DNA from: Hyphomicrobiales bacterium
Lineage (GTDB): Bacteria; Pseudomonadota; Alphaproteobacteria; Rhizobiales; Rhizobiaceae
Direction of reading: 5' to 3'
Length of the DNA stretch: 64,000 bases
Assembly (NCBI GenBank): GCA_900471515.1
Contig: UCFC01000015.1
Span: 297,018-361,017 of the forward strand
Shown one piece after another: positions 1-10,059 of the stretch. The notes beneath the pieces were generated by a model. The model did no database searches, was not told the origin of the DNA, and was given only the letters and a program-made list of their open reading frames with translations. Made by a program: the position numbers and the translations under genes. Each line of letters starts with the position of its first letter. Position 1 is the first letter of the stretch.

Positions 1-1
1 C

Positions 2-1222
2 CGCAACCGGCGCAAACATCGCAGCAAGCGCGGCCTGCAGGGCCGGCCGCTGGCTCCGGTGCAGGCGCCGCCGTCCGCGCGGCCGGAGCAGCGCGCCGAA
101 GCCCCTTCGCGCGCTCTGCTCCGCGAGGGGCAGGATGCCGATGCGGGCCATCGCCGAAACCGCCAGCCGGGTCATGACGAGGAGCGGGCCGCCGGCGATC
201 ATCCCTGGCCGGACGAACTTTATGCCGCGCTCGATCTCGGCACCAACAATTGCCGCCTGCTGATCGCCCAGCCGACGCGCCCCGGCCAGTTTCGCGTCGT
301 CGATGCCTTCTCGCGCATCGTGCGTCTCGGCGAGGGGCTTGCCGCCAGCGGCAGGCTGTCCGACGAGGCGATGGAGCGCGCGATCGATGCGCTTCGCATC
401 TGCGCCTCCAAGCTTCGCAACCGCGAAATCCGCCGCATGCGGCTGATCGCCACCGAAGCCTGCCGGCAGGCGGCCAATGGCGAGGAATTCCTGCAGCGGG
501 TCGTGACCGAGACCGGGCTGGAACTGGAAATCATCGACCGGGAGACCGAGGCGCGGCTGGCCGTTTCCGGCTGCTCGTCGCTGGTCGGGCGCGAGGCGCG
601 CTCTGTCGTGCTGTTCGATATCGGCGGCGGCTCCTCGGAAATCGCCGTCATCCGTATCGGCGACAACCGCTTCGCCCGCCTCGCCAACCACATCACCCAC
701 TGGACCTCGCTTCCCGTCGGCGTGGTCACGCTGTCGGAACGCCATGGCGGCCGCGATGTGACACCCGATGTTTTCGAGGGCATGGTGCGCGAAGTCGCCG
801 GCATGCTGTCGGCGTTCGATTGCCCGGAAATCGAAATTGCCGAGGATGGCGATTTCCATCTGATCGGCACCTCGGGCACGGTGACGACGCTTGCCGGCGT
901 GCATCTTGACCTGCCGCGTTACGATCGCCGCAAGGTCGACGGCATATGGCTGTCGGATGACGAGGTCTCCGCCATGCAGGCGAAGCTTCTTTCCTGGAAT
1001 TTCGAAAGCCGCGCCGCCAATCCCTGTATCGGGCCGGACCGCGCCGATCTGGTTCTGGCCGGCTGCGCCATTCTGGAGGCGATCCGCCGCCGCTGGCCGA
1101 GCCCGCGCATGCGGGTTGCCGATCGCGGCTTGAGGGAAGGGCTGCTCACCGACATGATGGCCGATGACGGCGTCTGGCGGCGGCACCGCAGCCGCCGCGG
1201 CCAGCGGGGTAACAAGGGGTAG
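2..1222 (+). CDS. ppx: Ppx/GppA family phosphatase, 5' end outside window
   Basis: Exopolyphosphatase or pppGpp phosphatase of the ASKHA fold, cytosolic, cleaving terminal phosphate from polyphosphate or guanosine pentaphosphate. The conserved domain starts near base 220 with [17 protein letters not shown] (phosphate-1 loop). [13 protein letters not shown] and the second phosphate loop [13 protein letters not shown] follow, then [11 protein letters not shown]. The reading frame is open to the left edge and rich in Arg, Pro and Ala before the domain, as in rhizobial homologues with a disordered N-terminus. A GTG at 59 is possible, but the true start probably lies upstream. rlmE follows after 2 bases, so the two are probably cotranscribed. 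Ppx and GppA activity cannot be told apart from sequence alone. Confidence 0.9.
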   Translation, partial: RNRRKHRSKRGLQGRPLAPVQAPPSARPEQRAEAPSRALLREGQDADAGHRRNRQPGHDEERAAGDHPWPDELYAALDLGTNNCRLLIAQPTRPGQFRVVDAFSRIVRLGEGLAASGRLSDEAMERAIDALRICASKLRNREIRRMRLIATEACRQAANGEEFLQRVVTETGLELEIIDRETEARLAVSGCSSLVGREARSVVLFDIGGGSSEIAVIRIGDNRFARLANHITHWTSLPVGVVTLSERHGGRDVTPDVFEGMVREVAGMLSAFDCPEIEIAEDGDFHLIGTSGTVTTLAGVHLDLPRYDRRKVDGIWLSDDEVSAMQAKLLSWNFESRAANPCIGPDRADLVLAGCAILEAIRRRWPSPRMRVADRGLREGLLTDMMADDGVWRRHRSRRGQRGNKG

Positions 1223-1224
1223 GC

Positions 1225-1929
1225 ATGACCAAGGCACCGATCGGCCGCAAGCTCGGCCAACGCGTCAAGAAGAAGAAGCTGAAGGCTTCCTCCCGCCAGT
1301 GGCTGCAGCGCCATATCAACGATCCCTATGTGCAGCGCGCGCAGCTCGAAGGCTATCGCGCCCGCGCGGCTTTCAAGCTGCTGGAGATCGACGAGAAATA
1401 CAACATCCTGAAGGGCGCCAAGCGCATCATCGATCTGGGCGCCGCGCCCGGCAGCTGGTCGCAGATCGCCGCCAAGGTGACGGGGTCGACGGACGAGGAT
1501 ATCCGCGTGGCCGCGATCGACTTTCTGGAAATGGCGCAGCTTCCGGGCGTGAAGATCCTCCAGCTCGACTTTCTCGATCCTACCGCACCCGAAAAGCTGA
1601 TGGAGGCCGTCGGCGGCACGCCCGATCTGGTGATTTCCGATATGGCCGCCCCCACGACCGGCCACCACCGCACAGACCATCTGCGCACCATGCATCTTTG
1701 CGAGGTCGCCGCCCATTTCGCGATCGAGGTGCTGGGCGAGGGCGGGCATTTCCTCGCCAAGACCTTTCAGGGTGGCACCGAGCGCGATCTGCTCGCCATG
1801 CTGAAACAGCATTTCCGCCAGGTCGTGCATGTCAAGCCGGCCTCTTCGCGCGCCGAATCGGTGGAGATGTTCCTGCTGGCGAAAGGCTTCAAGGGCCGCA
1901 AGGCCGAAGCGGCGCCCGAGAGCGCCTGA
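1225..1929 (+). CDS. rlmE: 23S rRNA (uridine-2552-2'-O) methyltransferase RlmE
   Basis: FtsJ/RrmJ family enzyme that 2'-O-methylates U2552 of 23S rRNA on the 50S subunit using SAM. The 234-residue length fits the family (E. coli 209), with an extra basic N-terminus ([16 protein letters not shown]) that can bind RNA. Visible motifs are [10 protein letters not shown] (first catalytic Lys), [12 protein letters not shown] (SAM-binding loop), [19 protein letters not shown] (catalytic Asp), FLAKTFQGG (second Lys) and [11 protein letters not shown] (Glu), giving the K-D-K-E tetrad. It starts 2 bases after the ppx stop. It ends facing the convergent MFS gene with a 27-base gap. Confidence 0.96.
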   Translation: MTKAPIGRKLGQRVKKKKLKASSRQWLQRHINDPYVQRAQLEGYRARAAFKLLEIDEKYNILKGAKRIIDLGAAPGSWSQIAAKVTGSTDEDIRVAAIDFLEMAQLPGVKILQLDFLDPTAPEKLMEAVGGTPDLVISDMAAPTTGHHRTDHLRTMHLCEVAAHFAIEVLGEGGHFLAKTFQGGTERDLLAMLKQHFRQVVHVKPASSRAESVEMFLLAKGFKGRKAEAAPESA

Positions 1930-1956
1930 TCTGTTCGCAAGGCAGAAGAGCGGCCT

Positions 1957-3378
1957 TTATTTGACCGGTTGCTGCTCGGCATTGATCGCCGGCGGCACCT
2001 GCTTGGCGCGGTGGCCGGAAACGGAGGCCCCGGCATCCTTGGCCATGCGCACAAAGGGGATGGTGGCAAGCACCGTCAGGCCGGCAATGACGAAGAAGGC
2101 GATGTGGAAATCGACGATCTGCAGCTCGGCGCCGCGCAGATAGATCGACGTTTCCAGGATCGACGCGGCAACGGCAACGCCGAGCGCGAGGCTCACCTGC
2201 TGCATGACGGAGGCCATGGAGGTCGCCTGGCTTGCCTGCGCATCGTCGATATCGGCAAAGGCCAGCGCGTTGACGCCGGTGAACATGAAGGAGCGCGAGA
2301 AGCCGCCGAGCAGCAGCACGCCGATGATGAGCAGATGCGGCGTGTCCGGCGTGAAGAGGCCGGTAACGGCTGTGACGACCGTCGTCACCGCGCCGGCGCA
2401 CAGAAGCGTGGTGCGGAAGCCGATCGCCTTGTAGACGCGGCGCGCGATGAACTTTGTGGTAATGGCGCCGATCGCGCCGGAAAAGGTGATCAGGCCGGAC
2501 TGGAAGGGCGTCAGCCCGAAGCCGAGCTGCAGCATCAGCGGCGTCAGGAAAGGCATGGCGCCGACGCAGATGCGAAACAGCGTGCCGCCGCTGGTCGAGG
2601 CGCGGAAGGTCGAATTCTTGAACAGGTTCAGGTCGAGGATCGGTGTCGGGTAGCGCCTGGCATGGCGCACGTAAAGCACGCCGCAGATGATGCCGATGGC
2701 CGTGGCCGAGATGCCGATGATCGGCGGCAGCGCCGGAAGGCTGACGACCGACAGGCCGAAGACGACGCCGGCAGCGGCAAGGCTGGTCAGGATGAAACCG
2801 TTGAAATCGAGCTTCGGCGGCGCCGTCGCCTCGATTTCCGGCAGGAAGATGGTCGCCAGCCACACGCCGATGACGCCGACCGGCACGTTGATCAGGAAGA
2901 TCCAGTGCCAGCTGAAATAGGTGGTGATGAAGCCGCCGAGCGGCGGGCCGGCAAGCGGGCCGACAAGGGCGGGAATCGTCAAGAGCGCCATGGCCGAAAC
3001 CAGTTCGCTCTTCTGCGTGGTGCGCACCAGCACGAGGCGCCCGACCGGCGTCATCATCGCGCCGCCCATGCCCTGCAGGAAGCGCGCGAAGACGAATTCG
3101 ACAAGGCTGGAGGAGAAGGCACAGAAGATGGAGCCGACGACGAAGACGCAGATCGCCACGCGGAAGATTTTCTTGGCGCCGAAACGGTCCGCCATCCAGC
3201 CGCTGATGGGAATGAACACCGCCAGCGCCACCATATAGGACGTGAGCGCCAGTTTCAGGGTGATCGGCCCGACGTGCAGATCGGCCGCGATTGCCGGCAG
3301 GGCCGTCGAGATCACGGTCGAATCCATCTGTTCCATGAAAAGGGCAACAGCAAGGATCAGGGGGACAATGCGGTTCAT
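1957..3378 (-). CDS. MFS multidrug efflux transporter, DHA2 (EmrB/QacA) type
   Basis: Inner-membrane proton-driven exporter. The ATG at 3378 gives 473 residues. An in-frame start 25 codons upstream adds only a Pro/Ser-rich stretch and is less likely. The N-terminus MNRIVPLILAVALFMEQMDS carries the DHA2 motif D1 (MEQMDSTVISTALP). The GWMADRFGAKKIF loop is motif A and GVIGVWLATIFLPE lies at the end of helix 6. About 13-14 hydrophobic segments are present. The substrate is unknown. No EmrA-type membrane fusion gene or TetR gene is next to it, so it looks like a stand-alone unit convergent with rlmE. Confidence 0.9.
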   Translation of the reverse strand: MNRIVPLILAVALFMEQMDSTVISTALPAIAADLHVGPITLKLALTSYMVALAVFIPISGWMADRFGAKKIFRVAICVFVVGSIFCAFSSSLVEFVFARFLQGMGGAMMTPVGRLVLVRTTQKSELVSAMALLTIPALVGPLAGPPLGGFITTYFSWHWIFLINVPVGVIGVWLATIFLPEIEATAPPKLDFNGFILTSLAAAGVVFGLSVVSLPALPPIIGISATAIGIICGVLYVRHARRYPTPILDLNLFKNSTFRASTSGGTLFRICVGAMPFLTPLMLQLGFGLTPFQSGLITFSGAIGAITTKFIARRVYKAIGFRTTLLCAGAVTTVVTAVTGLFTPDTPHLLIIGVLLLGGFSRSFMFTGVNALAFADIDDAQASQATSMASVMQQVSLALGVAVAASILETSIYLRGAELQIVDFHIAFFVIAGLTVLATIPFVRMAKDAGASVSGHRAKQVPPAINAEQQPVK

Positions 3379-3705
3379 AGGCGATTGCCTTGATGGGGGC
3401 GGAAAGGGCGCGGAAGGCCCGTGCTGTGTAGTCCCAGTTGTCGGCTGTGCCAATCCCCCAATCGGGTTCCATTACAAGTTTGGATCACGACTGCGTGAGA
3501 CGGCTTGCTCGACACTTTCGCCTCTCATGATTGACATATGCTTACCTGGCCGGGGCCAGAAATCGGCCGAATCCTATCGGTGGGCGTGCGGCGACGCACC
3601 GCACAGCGTCGAGCATGGATATGCCGTTCGTTTCCTCGAGAAGCAGGGGACCGGTTATCGCTTCGTGCCGAAGGCCTGTCAGTTCGGTATTTGAACCAGA
3701 CATGT

Positions 3706-3745
3706 CGCGCAAAACTGCGCAGCGGTTTTGCGGCAACGATATGCG
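3706..3745. repeat. Short palindromic intergenic repeat (copy 1)
   Basis: A 10-bp stem with a 3-base loop is centred on GCAAAACTGCGCAGCGGTTT (arms GCAAAAC and GTTTTGC plus inner pairs), followed by gcggcaacgatatgc. A closely related sequence, GCAAAACTGCGTAGCGGTTT, overlaps the end of ribF near 41412. Motifs of this kind recur between genes in rhizobial chromosomes. Membership in a named element such as RIME is inference. Confidence 0.5.
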
Positions 3746-3775
3746 GCACGTTCAATCTGCATAGCTGCCATACCG

Positions 3776-3802
3776 AGCCCGGCGGCCAGCCGGGCTATTT
3801 TG
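3776..3802 (+). terminator. Terminator-like hairpin before guaB
   Basis: Perfect 8-bp GC-rich stem AGCCCGGC / GCCGGGCT with loop GGCCA, followed by ATTTTG. It looks like a weak rho-independent terminator for plus-strand transcription entering from 3454-3775, although no gene was recognised there. It could also be part of the guaB leader. Confidence 0.45.
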
Positions 3803-3914
3803 CTATTTCCTTCCTGTCATAGACGTGTTACCAGCCCTCGCCAACTTCCATAAACTCATGCACACCGCCGGTGCGGACGATTCGTACCGGGTGGGGCGCA
3901 TTTTTCTTTCTTGA

Positions 3915-5411
<1,497 letters not shown>

Positions 5412-5413
5412 CC

Positions 5414-5962
5414 ATGAAGGCGGGCAGCGCAATTCCGTTGTGGATCATCGCGCTGCTCGCCGCCCTCTGCCTCGTCGTCCTCGGCTGGACGACCTTCGGC
5501 TTCACCATGCCCTTCGAGCATGAGACGGGCCAGGCGGTACTCGACACCTATTTCGCCGGTTACGACGAATCCGCCGTCTTCGATATGCAGGCACTGCTCG
5601 ATCAGAACGAAACGGCCAGCCGCATTCTCCGGGCCATGTATTTCGGTCCGGAACTCGTCTTTCCCGCCCTTTTGACGGCACTTCTGTTTCTGATTTTCCT
5701 GCGGCTCGGGCCGATCGAGACATGGCGCGGCCGCCAGGCGCCCCGCCTGCTCGGGCGCATCACCTATCTCCTGCCTTTCATCTACGGCTTTGCGGATTAC
5801 AGCGAAAACATCTCGAGCCTCCTTGCCTTCAGCGACAGCGGCGCTGCAGGCATTGCGGCGCAAATCCTGCCGTGGATGACCAAGCTGAAATTCGCAAGCC
5901 TTGCCGTCTGCGCCATTCTGATCGTGCGCGGCGCGCTTCTTGGCGGTTCGCGCGAAGGCTGA
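5414..5962 (+). CDS. Hypothetical membrane protein
   Basis: Family not recognised. 182 residues with an N-terminal transmembrane segment (IPLWIIALLAALCLVVLGWT), a second at about 79-100 (VFPALLTALLFLIFL), a third around LLGRITYLLPFIYGFADY and a C-terminal one (KFASLAVCAILIVRGALL). The 40-residue stretch after helix 1 is acidic and probably periplasmic. It starts 2 bases after guaB, so it is likely cotranscribed. Nothing in the sequence links it to purine synthesis. Confidence 0.75.
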   Translation: MKAGSAIPLWIIALLAALCLVVLGWTTFGFTMPFEHETGQAVLDTYFAGYDESAVFDMQALLDQNETASRILRAMYFGPELVFPALLTALLFLIFLRLGPIETWRGRQAPRLLGRITYLLPFIYGFADYSENISSLLAFSDSGAAGIAAQILPWMTKLKFASLAVCAILIVRGALLGGSREG

Positions 5963-6203
5963 TCGGTTGCTGCATTTTCCTTTTGCGCAATTGCCGGCGC
6001 AGGGCCTGGCTCTGCTGCGGCCAGCGCCACGCCGGCTGCGAGAGCCGTGCCGCAAGGAAATCCCCGCCTGCGAACATTCGAGCTTCATCGCCGGCGCCGA
6101 AATCTTCGCCGCTGGTGGCATCGCCGCAGGCCGCCTTGGCTCTGGCATCGGTCCGGTCTTTCCGCTACTGCTCCCCGCTGTCGCCGAAGGAGAGGAATGA
6201 TCG

Positions 6204-6620
6204 ATGACCGGCTATGAGATGTTCTGGCCTCTGCTTGCCCATGTCCTGCTGGTCTATCTCCTTTACGGCCTGCTCGGCCTGCGCCGCGGCAAGGACGTCC
6301 GCGAGGGGCGGATGCAGAAATCCGGTTACCGCGAAAACCGCGACGAGCCGGTCGAGAGTCTCTTCGTCAAGAACAGCCTGGCCAACCAGTTCGAGCTGCC
6401 GGTGCTTTTCTATGCCTGCAGCATTCTTCTTTATATTACCGAGGCCGATAATCTCGTCGCCGTCCTGCTCGCCTGGCTGTTCGTCGCTCTGCGCTATGCG
6501 CATGCCTATGTGCATGTCACCAGCAACGACCTGCGTTACCGCAGCCCGCTTTTCGCCGCCGGTTTCGTCGTGCTCGCCGCCATGTGGGCCTGGCTTGCCG
6601 GCTGGATGCTGTTCTCCTGA
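6204..6620 (+). CDS. MAPEG family membrane protein
   Basis: 138-residue four-helix inner-membrane protein resembling MAPEG proteins (membrane-associated eicosanoid and glutathione metabolism). Family-like features are FVKNSLANQFELPVLFYACS (helix 2, with Asn, Gln, Phe, Glu and Leu in the usual places) and FVALRYAHAYVHVTSND (helix 3 with the Arg-x-x-His pattern). AGAGGA lies 7 bases before the ATG. In bacteria the substrate is usually unknown, and a glutathione link is only suggested by the family. The 241 bases before it hold no supported gene. Confidence 0.85.
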   Translation: MTGYEMFWPLLAHVLLVYLLYGLLGLRRGKDVREGRMQKSGYRENRDEPVESLFVKNSLANQFELPVLFYACSILLYITEADNLVAVLLAWLFVALRYAHAYVHVTSNDLRYRSPLFAAGFVVLAAMWAWLAGWMLFS

Positions 6621-6724
6621 TCCGAACGCGTCCGGTAACGGAGTTTTGTTCCTGCGTTATCGGCCGCTGACCTATGTTCTCCCATGCCGATTGGGCATGG
6701 GGTAGGGAACAGAGGAGGTCTGTC

Positions 6725-7600
6725 ATGGAAAAGCCCGTCATTACGCAGGCGATGATCAACGCCTATGATGAATATACGCATCTGACGCTCGATCGCCGCA
6801 GTTTCATGGACAAGCTCACCAAGCTTGCCGGTTCGGCAACCGCGGCTGCGGCAATCGCGCCGCTGCTTGCCGCCAACAAGGCCGCCGCCGAGGTCGTCGC
6901 CGAAAACGACGATCGTCTGACCGGGCAGGATATTACCTACCCCGGCAGCGGCGGGGACATGAAAGGCTATCTGGTGCAGCCGAAGGACGCGTCCGGCAAG
7001 CTCGGCGCCGTCATCGTTATCCATGAAAACCGCGGCCTCAACCCGCATATCCGCGATGTCGCCCGCCGGATGGCGCTTGAAGGCTTCGTGGCGCTTGCTC
7101 CCGATTTCCTGTCGCCGCAGGGCGGCACGCCTCAGAATGAGGATCAGGCGCGCGAAATGTTCAGCAAGCTCGATGCGGCCACGGTTGCCGCCAATGGCGA
7201 GGCGACGGTCGCCTACCTTTCCAAACTCGATGCGGCCAACGGCAATGTCGGCGCGATCGGCTTCTGCTGGGGCGGCGGTGCGGTCAACAATCTCGCCACC
7301 AAGTCGCCGGAACTGAAAGCGGGCGTTGCCTATTACGGCGCCCAGCCGCCGGCTGCGGAGGTCCCCAATATCAAGGCGGCGCTCTTGCTCCACTATGCCG
7401 GCCTCGACGACCGCATCAATGCCGGCATCGATGCCTTCCGGAAGGCGCTGGAGGAGAATGGTAAAAAATTCGAGATCTACGTCTACGACGGCGTCAACCA
7501 CGCCTTCAACAACGATACGTCGGCTGCCCGTTACGACAAGGCGGCAGCCGAACTCGCCTGGAGCCGCACGGTCGCGTTTCTGAAACAGAACCTTGCCTGA
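6725..7600 (+). CDS. Dienelactone hydrolase family protein with Tat-type signal
   Basis: Alpha/beta hydrolase with the dienelactone hydrolase Cys-Asp-His triad: Cys181 in GFCWGGGA, Asp228 or Asp229 in YAGLDDRIN and His259 in GVNHAFNND. The ATG at 6725 follows GAGGAGG; an upstream in-frame start lacks a ribosome binding site. Residues 24-58 look like a twin-arginine export signal (DRRSFMDKLTKL, then an Ala-rich hydrophobic run ending near NKAAAEV) placed after about 20 extra residues, so the enzyme is probably periplasmic. YghX-like proteins of this architecture exist. The substrate is unknown. It is a single-gene unit ending at hairpins 7620-7665 and 7699-7723. Confidence 0.9.
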   Translation: MEKPVITQAMINAYDEYTHLTLDRRSFMDKLTKLAGSATAAAAIAPLLAANKAAAEVVAENDDRLTGQDITYPGSGGDMKGYLVQPKDASGKLGAVIVIHENRGLNPHIRDVARRMALEGFVALAPDFLSPQGGTPQNEDQAREMFSKLDAATVAANGEATVAYLSKLDAANGNVGAIGFCWGGGAVNNLATKSPELKAGVAYYGAQPPAAEVPNIKAALLLHYAGLDDRINAGIDAFRKALEENGKKFEIYVYDGVNHAFNNDTSAARYDKAAAELAWSRTVAFLKQNLA

Positions 7601-7619
7601 GCCGGGCTTTCGCCCTGCG

Positions 7620-7665
7620 CAGCAAGGCGGCGGACCCGGCCGACAGGTGCCGGGCCGCCTTGCTG
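7620..7665 (+). terminator. Stem-loop after dienelactone hydrolase gene
   Basis: Perfect 12-bp inverted repeat CAGCAAGGCGGC / GCCGCCTTGCTG around a 22-base loop, 19 bases after the stop codon. No U-run follows directly, so it may block exonuclease or cooperate with the next hairpin. Confidence 0.5.
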
Positions 7666-7698
7666 AACAAAGTGCTAAGAGCAGTTTTCACACAGACC

Positions 7699-7725
7699 AA
7701 AACGGGGTGTAACGCCCCGTTTTCC
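7699..7725. terminator. Rho-independent terminator
   Basis: Perfect 9-bp stem AAAACGGGG / CCCCGTTTT with loop TGTAACG. A's flank one side and T's the other, so it can work in both directions. It most likely ends the dienelactone hydrolase transcript. Confidence 0.75.
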
Positions 7726-7786
7726 ATGGGCTCTTGCCATTGCCTAAAATCCGACCATTTCCATTTACGACGGATGAAGACCTGCA

Positions 7787-7817
7787 TGTCATATCGGCCC
7801 GACGCGCCGGTATGACA
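7787..7817. promoter_or_regulatory. Candidate TetR operator (12-bp inverted repeat)
   Basis: TGTCATATCGGC (7787-7798) and GCCGGTATGACA (7806-7817) are complementary at 11 of 12 positions with a 7-base spacer. The repeat sits about 40 bases upstream of the TetR family gene. Size, symmetry and position fit an autoregulatory operator; binding is inference. Confidence 0.6.
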
Positions 7818-7858
7818 CACTGCCTCCGTCGCTCAATAACAAGACAGATGGGAACCAC

Positions 7859-8500
7859 ATGGGCGCGGACATTTCGGATCGCATTGCTCTTCGCAGGAAG
7901 CCGAAACAGGAGCGGAGCATCCAGCGGCTGGATCTGATCCTCAACGCCGCCGCCGCCATCATCGCGGAAAAGGGCGTCAGCGCCATGCGGATGACCGAGC
8001 TTGCGGTCGCCGCAAAAGTTCCGATCGGTTCGGTCTATCAATATTTCCCGGAGAAGGCGGCAATCGTCAAAGCGCTGTTCGACCGTCATGCCCAGGCGAT
8101 CCAGCAGAAGACGGCGGAAATGTTCGCCGACGTCCAGTCCTTCGACGAAGCGCTCGACCTGATCTCCGCAATGATCGACTGGTACTATGCCGAATACCGC
8201 AACGATGCCGCCTATCTCGGCGTCTGGATGGGCACGGAGACGGATCAGGATCTCCTGCGCCTGAATATCGAGCACAGCGGCCATGTCGCCGAGATATTCC
8301 AGGAAGCCGTGCGCCGCCTGGCGCCGGAATTCTGCGACGAACAAATGAAAGCGCGCACCTACCTGTTCAGTCACCTGATCGGTGCGGCCGTCCGTCTTGC
8401 GGTATTGAGCGAAAACGGCTTCGGCGAGAATATTCTCAAGGAATGGAAGCGCGTGATCCGCGCTTCCCTCTTTGCTCCAACGTCCGTTTCGGCGGCTTGA
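7859..8500 (+). CDS. TetR/AcrR family transcriptional regulator
   Basis: 213-residue DNA-binding repressor type. The N-terminal helix-turn-helix spans about residues 20-65: RLDLILNAAAAIIAEKG, then MRMTELAVAAKVPIGSVYQYF and the linker EKAAIVKAL, which is the classical TetR signature. The C-terminal two thirds form the ligand-binding helical bundle and give no hint of the effector. The start is an ATG after GATGGGAACCAC. A strong inverted repeat just upstream suggests autoregulation. The flanking dienelactone hydrolase and LysR genes are possible but unproven targets. Confidence 0.93.
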   Translation: MGADISDRIALRRKPKQERSIQRLDLILNAAAAIIAEKGVSAMRMTELAVAAKVPIGSVYQYFPEKAAIVKALFDRHAQAIQQKTAEMFADVQSFDEALDLISAMIDWYYAEYRNDAAYLGVWMGTETDQDLLRLNIEHSGHVAEIFQEAVRRLAPEFCDEQMKARTYLFSHLIGAAVRLAVLSENGFGENILKEWKRVIRASLFAPTSVSAA

Positions 8501-8506
8501 ACGCGC

Positions 8507-9478
8507 CTACCAGCTCGGCATCATGCTCGCCGCAGCCTTGAGCCGCGGATAGTGGCGGGCGTAACCCGTCTTCATATCGTGCTCCAGCCCGTCCTCGATG
8601 ACGGTCGGCGTGATATTGTCGAGGCAGGCGGTGATGTGTGCCGTAATCGCATTCATCAGCGACAGGGAAACGCCGGGCCGCTTCATGATGCCGATCTGGA
8701 CCGGCGGCAGCGCCGGGAAACCGTCTGCCTGGCTCAAGACCTTCATGCCCGTGCGCAGCGCCGATTCCGGCATGACCGAAACCGCCATGCCGGCAAGTAC
8801 GGCCGAGGCGACCACGGTGCAGGACCAGCTCGTGAACAGGACCTGATACTCGCGGCCGACCGCATCGAGCGCGGAGCAGGCAAGCTGGCGCCACTGGCAG
8901 TCGCGGCGGCCGACGGCCAGCGGCACCGGAGCGTCGTCCCGGATCGGATGGTTGGCGGAACTGACCCAGCAGAGCGGCTCCGTGCGCACCACATCCGAGA
9001 TGCGCTCGCGCGGATTGTGCGTCACAAGCGCGATATCGAGCTCGCCCTTGTGCATGCGTTCGGCCAGATCCACCGAAGGCTCGCAGACGATATAGAGCTC
9101 GACGTTCGGATGCGTCTTGGCAAAGCGCCCGATGATCTCGGGCATATAACGATCGGCGTAATCGTCTGGCGTGCCGATGCGCAGCGTGCCTTCCAGCCGG
9201 TTGTCATCGAAGGCGGCAATCGCCTCGTTGTTCAGGCGGATGATGCGGCGCGCATAGTTGAGCAGCTTCTCGCCCTCCACCGTCAGCCGGTTGCCGCGGC
9301 CGTCCTTGATGAAGAGCTGCTTGCCGATGCGTTCTTCCAGCCGCCGCATCTGCATGGAGACGGCGGACTGTGTCTTGTAGACCTTGTCGGCGGCCTTGGT
9401 GAAGCTGCCGGAGTCCACGATTGCGATGAAGGTCTGCAACTGGTCGATATCAAGAGGCGCCGACATGATCTTGTCCAT
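8507..9478 (-). CDS. LysR-type regulator, LsrB-like
   Basis: LysR family activator/repressor. The winged helix-turn-helix covers about residues 10-70 (LQTFIAIVDSGSFTKAADKV, SAVSMQMRRLEERIGKQLF) and a periplasmic-binding-like effector domain follows (LRIGTPDDYADRYMP). The N-terminal motif DIDQLQTF and several Cys in the effector domain (EPLCWVSS, RRDCQWRQLAC, SWSCTVV) recall LsrB of Sinorhizobium and Agrobacterium, a redox-responsive envelope and stress regulator. That match is from memory, so no symbol is given. Start is ATG 9478 or the in-frame ATG 9466. It is convergent with the TetR gene, 6 bases apart. Confidence 0.88.
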   Translation of the reverse strand: MDKIMSAPLDIDQLQTFIAIVDSGSFTKAADKVYKTQSAVSMQMRRLEERIGKQLFIKDGRGNRLTVEGEKLLNYARRIIRLNNEAIAAFDDNRLEGTLRIGTPDDYADRYMPEIIGRFAKTHPNVELYIVCEPSVDLAERMHKGELDIALVTHNPRERISDVVRTEPLCWVSSANHPIRDDAPVPLAVGRRDCQWRQLACSALDAVGREYQVLFTSWSCTVVASAVLAGMAVSVMPESALRTGMKVLSQADGFPALPPVQIGIMKRPGVSLSLMNAITAHITACLDNITPTVIEDGLEHDMKTGYARHYPRLKAAASMMPSW

Positions 9479-9672
9479 CCATAAAGATCGCTGATGCTAA
9501 TCATTAGAAACATTCGTTGGACTGATCAATACTCCTTTGGCATCTTCGGGATGCAAATCAAGCAAAGTGAAGGACAGACACCCTGCCTGTCCGCCCTGTG
9601 ACCGGCTTGACCCTTCCTGCACGACCTCGCAGGCGGGGTGGGCCGTTCTGCGCCCGAAGAAAGGAGAGTTCG

Positions 9673-9972
9673 ATGCGCACTCATGAACAGACAGTAGAAC
9701 TCGACTGCGGCAAGCTCGCCCCGACGTTCACCCAGCGTCTCATGGCCGCTTTCGCGCCGCTGGCAACCGCTCTTCGCATTCTGCGCAATCGCTCGCAGGT
9801 GAACGGGCTGCACGAGCTCGATGATTATCAGTTGCGCGATATCGGCCTGACGCGGGCCGACGTCACCTCCGCATTCCTGGCTTCGACCTTCTTTGAAGAT
9901 CCGTCGGAGCATCTGACGCAGGCGGCCAAGCGCCGCTGGCGTATTGCGCTCACGCGCCCCTACCGGGGCTGA
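9673..9972 (+). CDS. DUF1127 domain-containing small protein
   Basis: 99-residue protein whose second half carries the DUF1127 (YjiS-like) pattern LHELDDYQLRDIGLTRADV, with an Arg-rich stretch before it (LRILRNRSQ) and after it (AKRRWRIALTRPYRG). The ATG at 9673 follows AAGGAG with a good spacer. In alphaproteobacteria small DUF1127 proteins have been tied to phosphate, stress or RNA-related phenotypes, but the function of this one is not known. It is a monocistronic unit closed by the terminator at 10020-10059. Confidence 0.85.
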   Translation: MRTHEQTVELDCGKLAPTFTQRLMAAFAPLATALRILRNRSQVNGLHELDDYQLRDIGLTRADVTSAFLASTFFEDPSEHLTQAAKRRWRIALTRPYRG

Positions 9973-10019
9973 GCGCACGCGTTTCCCCGCAGGGTGATAG
10001 CCAATAGCCCTGCCGCTTG

Positions 10020-10059
10020 ACCCGGTGATCGGCTTTCCCAGCCATCTCCGGGTTTTTTT
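10020..10059 (+). terminator. Strong rho-independent terminator
   Basis: Stem ACCCGG / CCGGGT with inner pairs GAT/ATC and GGCT/AGCC around a TTCCC loop, followed by a run of seven T. It ends the DUF1127 transcript and overlaps the beginning of the convergent DUF937 gene's 3' flank. Confidence 0.85.

Noticed and set aside
3531..3560. TTGACA at 3531 as a guaB promoter
   Set aside because: No reasonable -10 hexamer at 15-19 bases, and it lies about 395 bases before guaB.
5963..6203. Possible small gene in the 241 bases between the membrane protein and the MAPEG gene
   Set aside because: Both strands were read. One minus-strand frame has no signal peptide and meets a stop upstream, and the plus-strand frame overlaps the preceding gene out of frame. 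Nothing resembles a known family.
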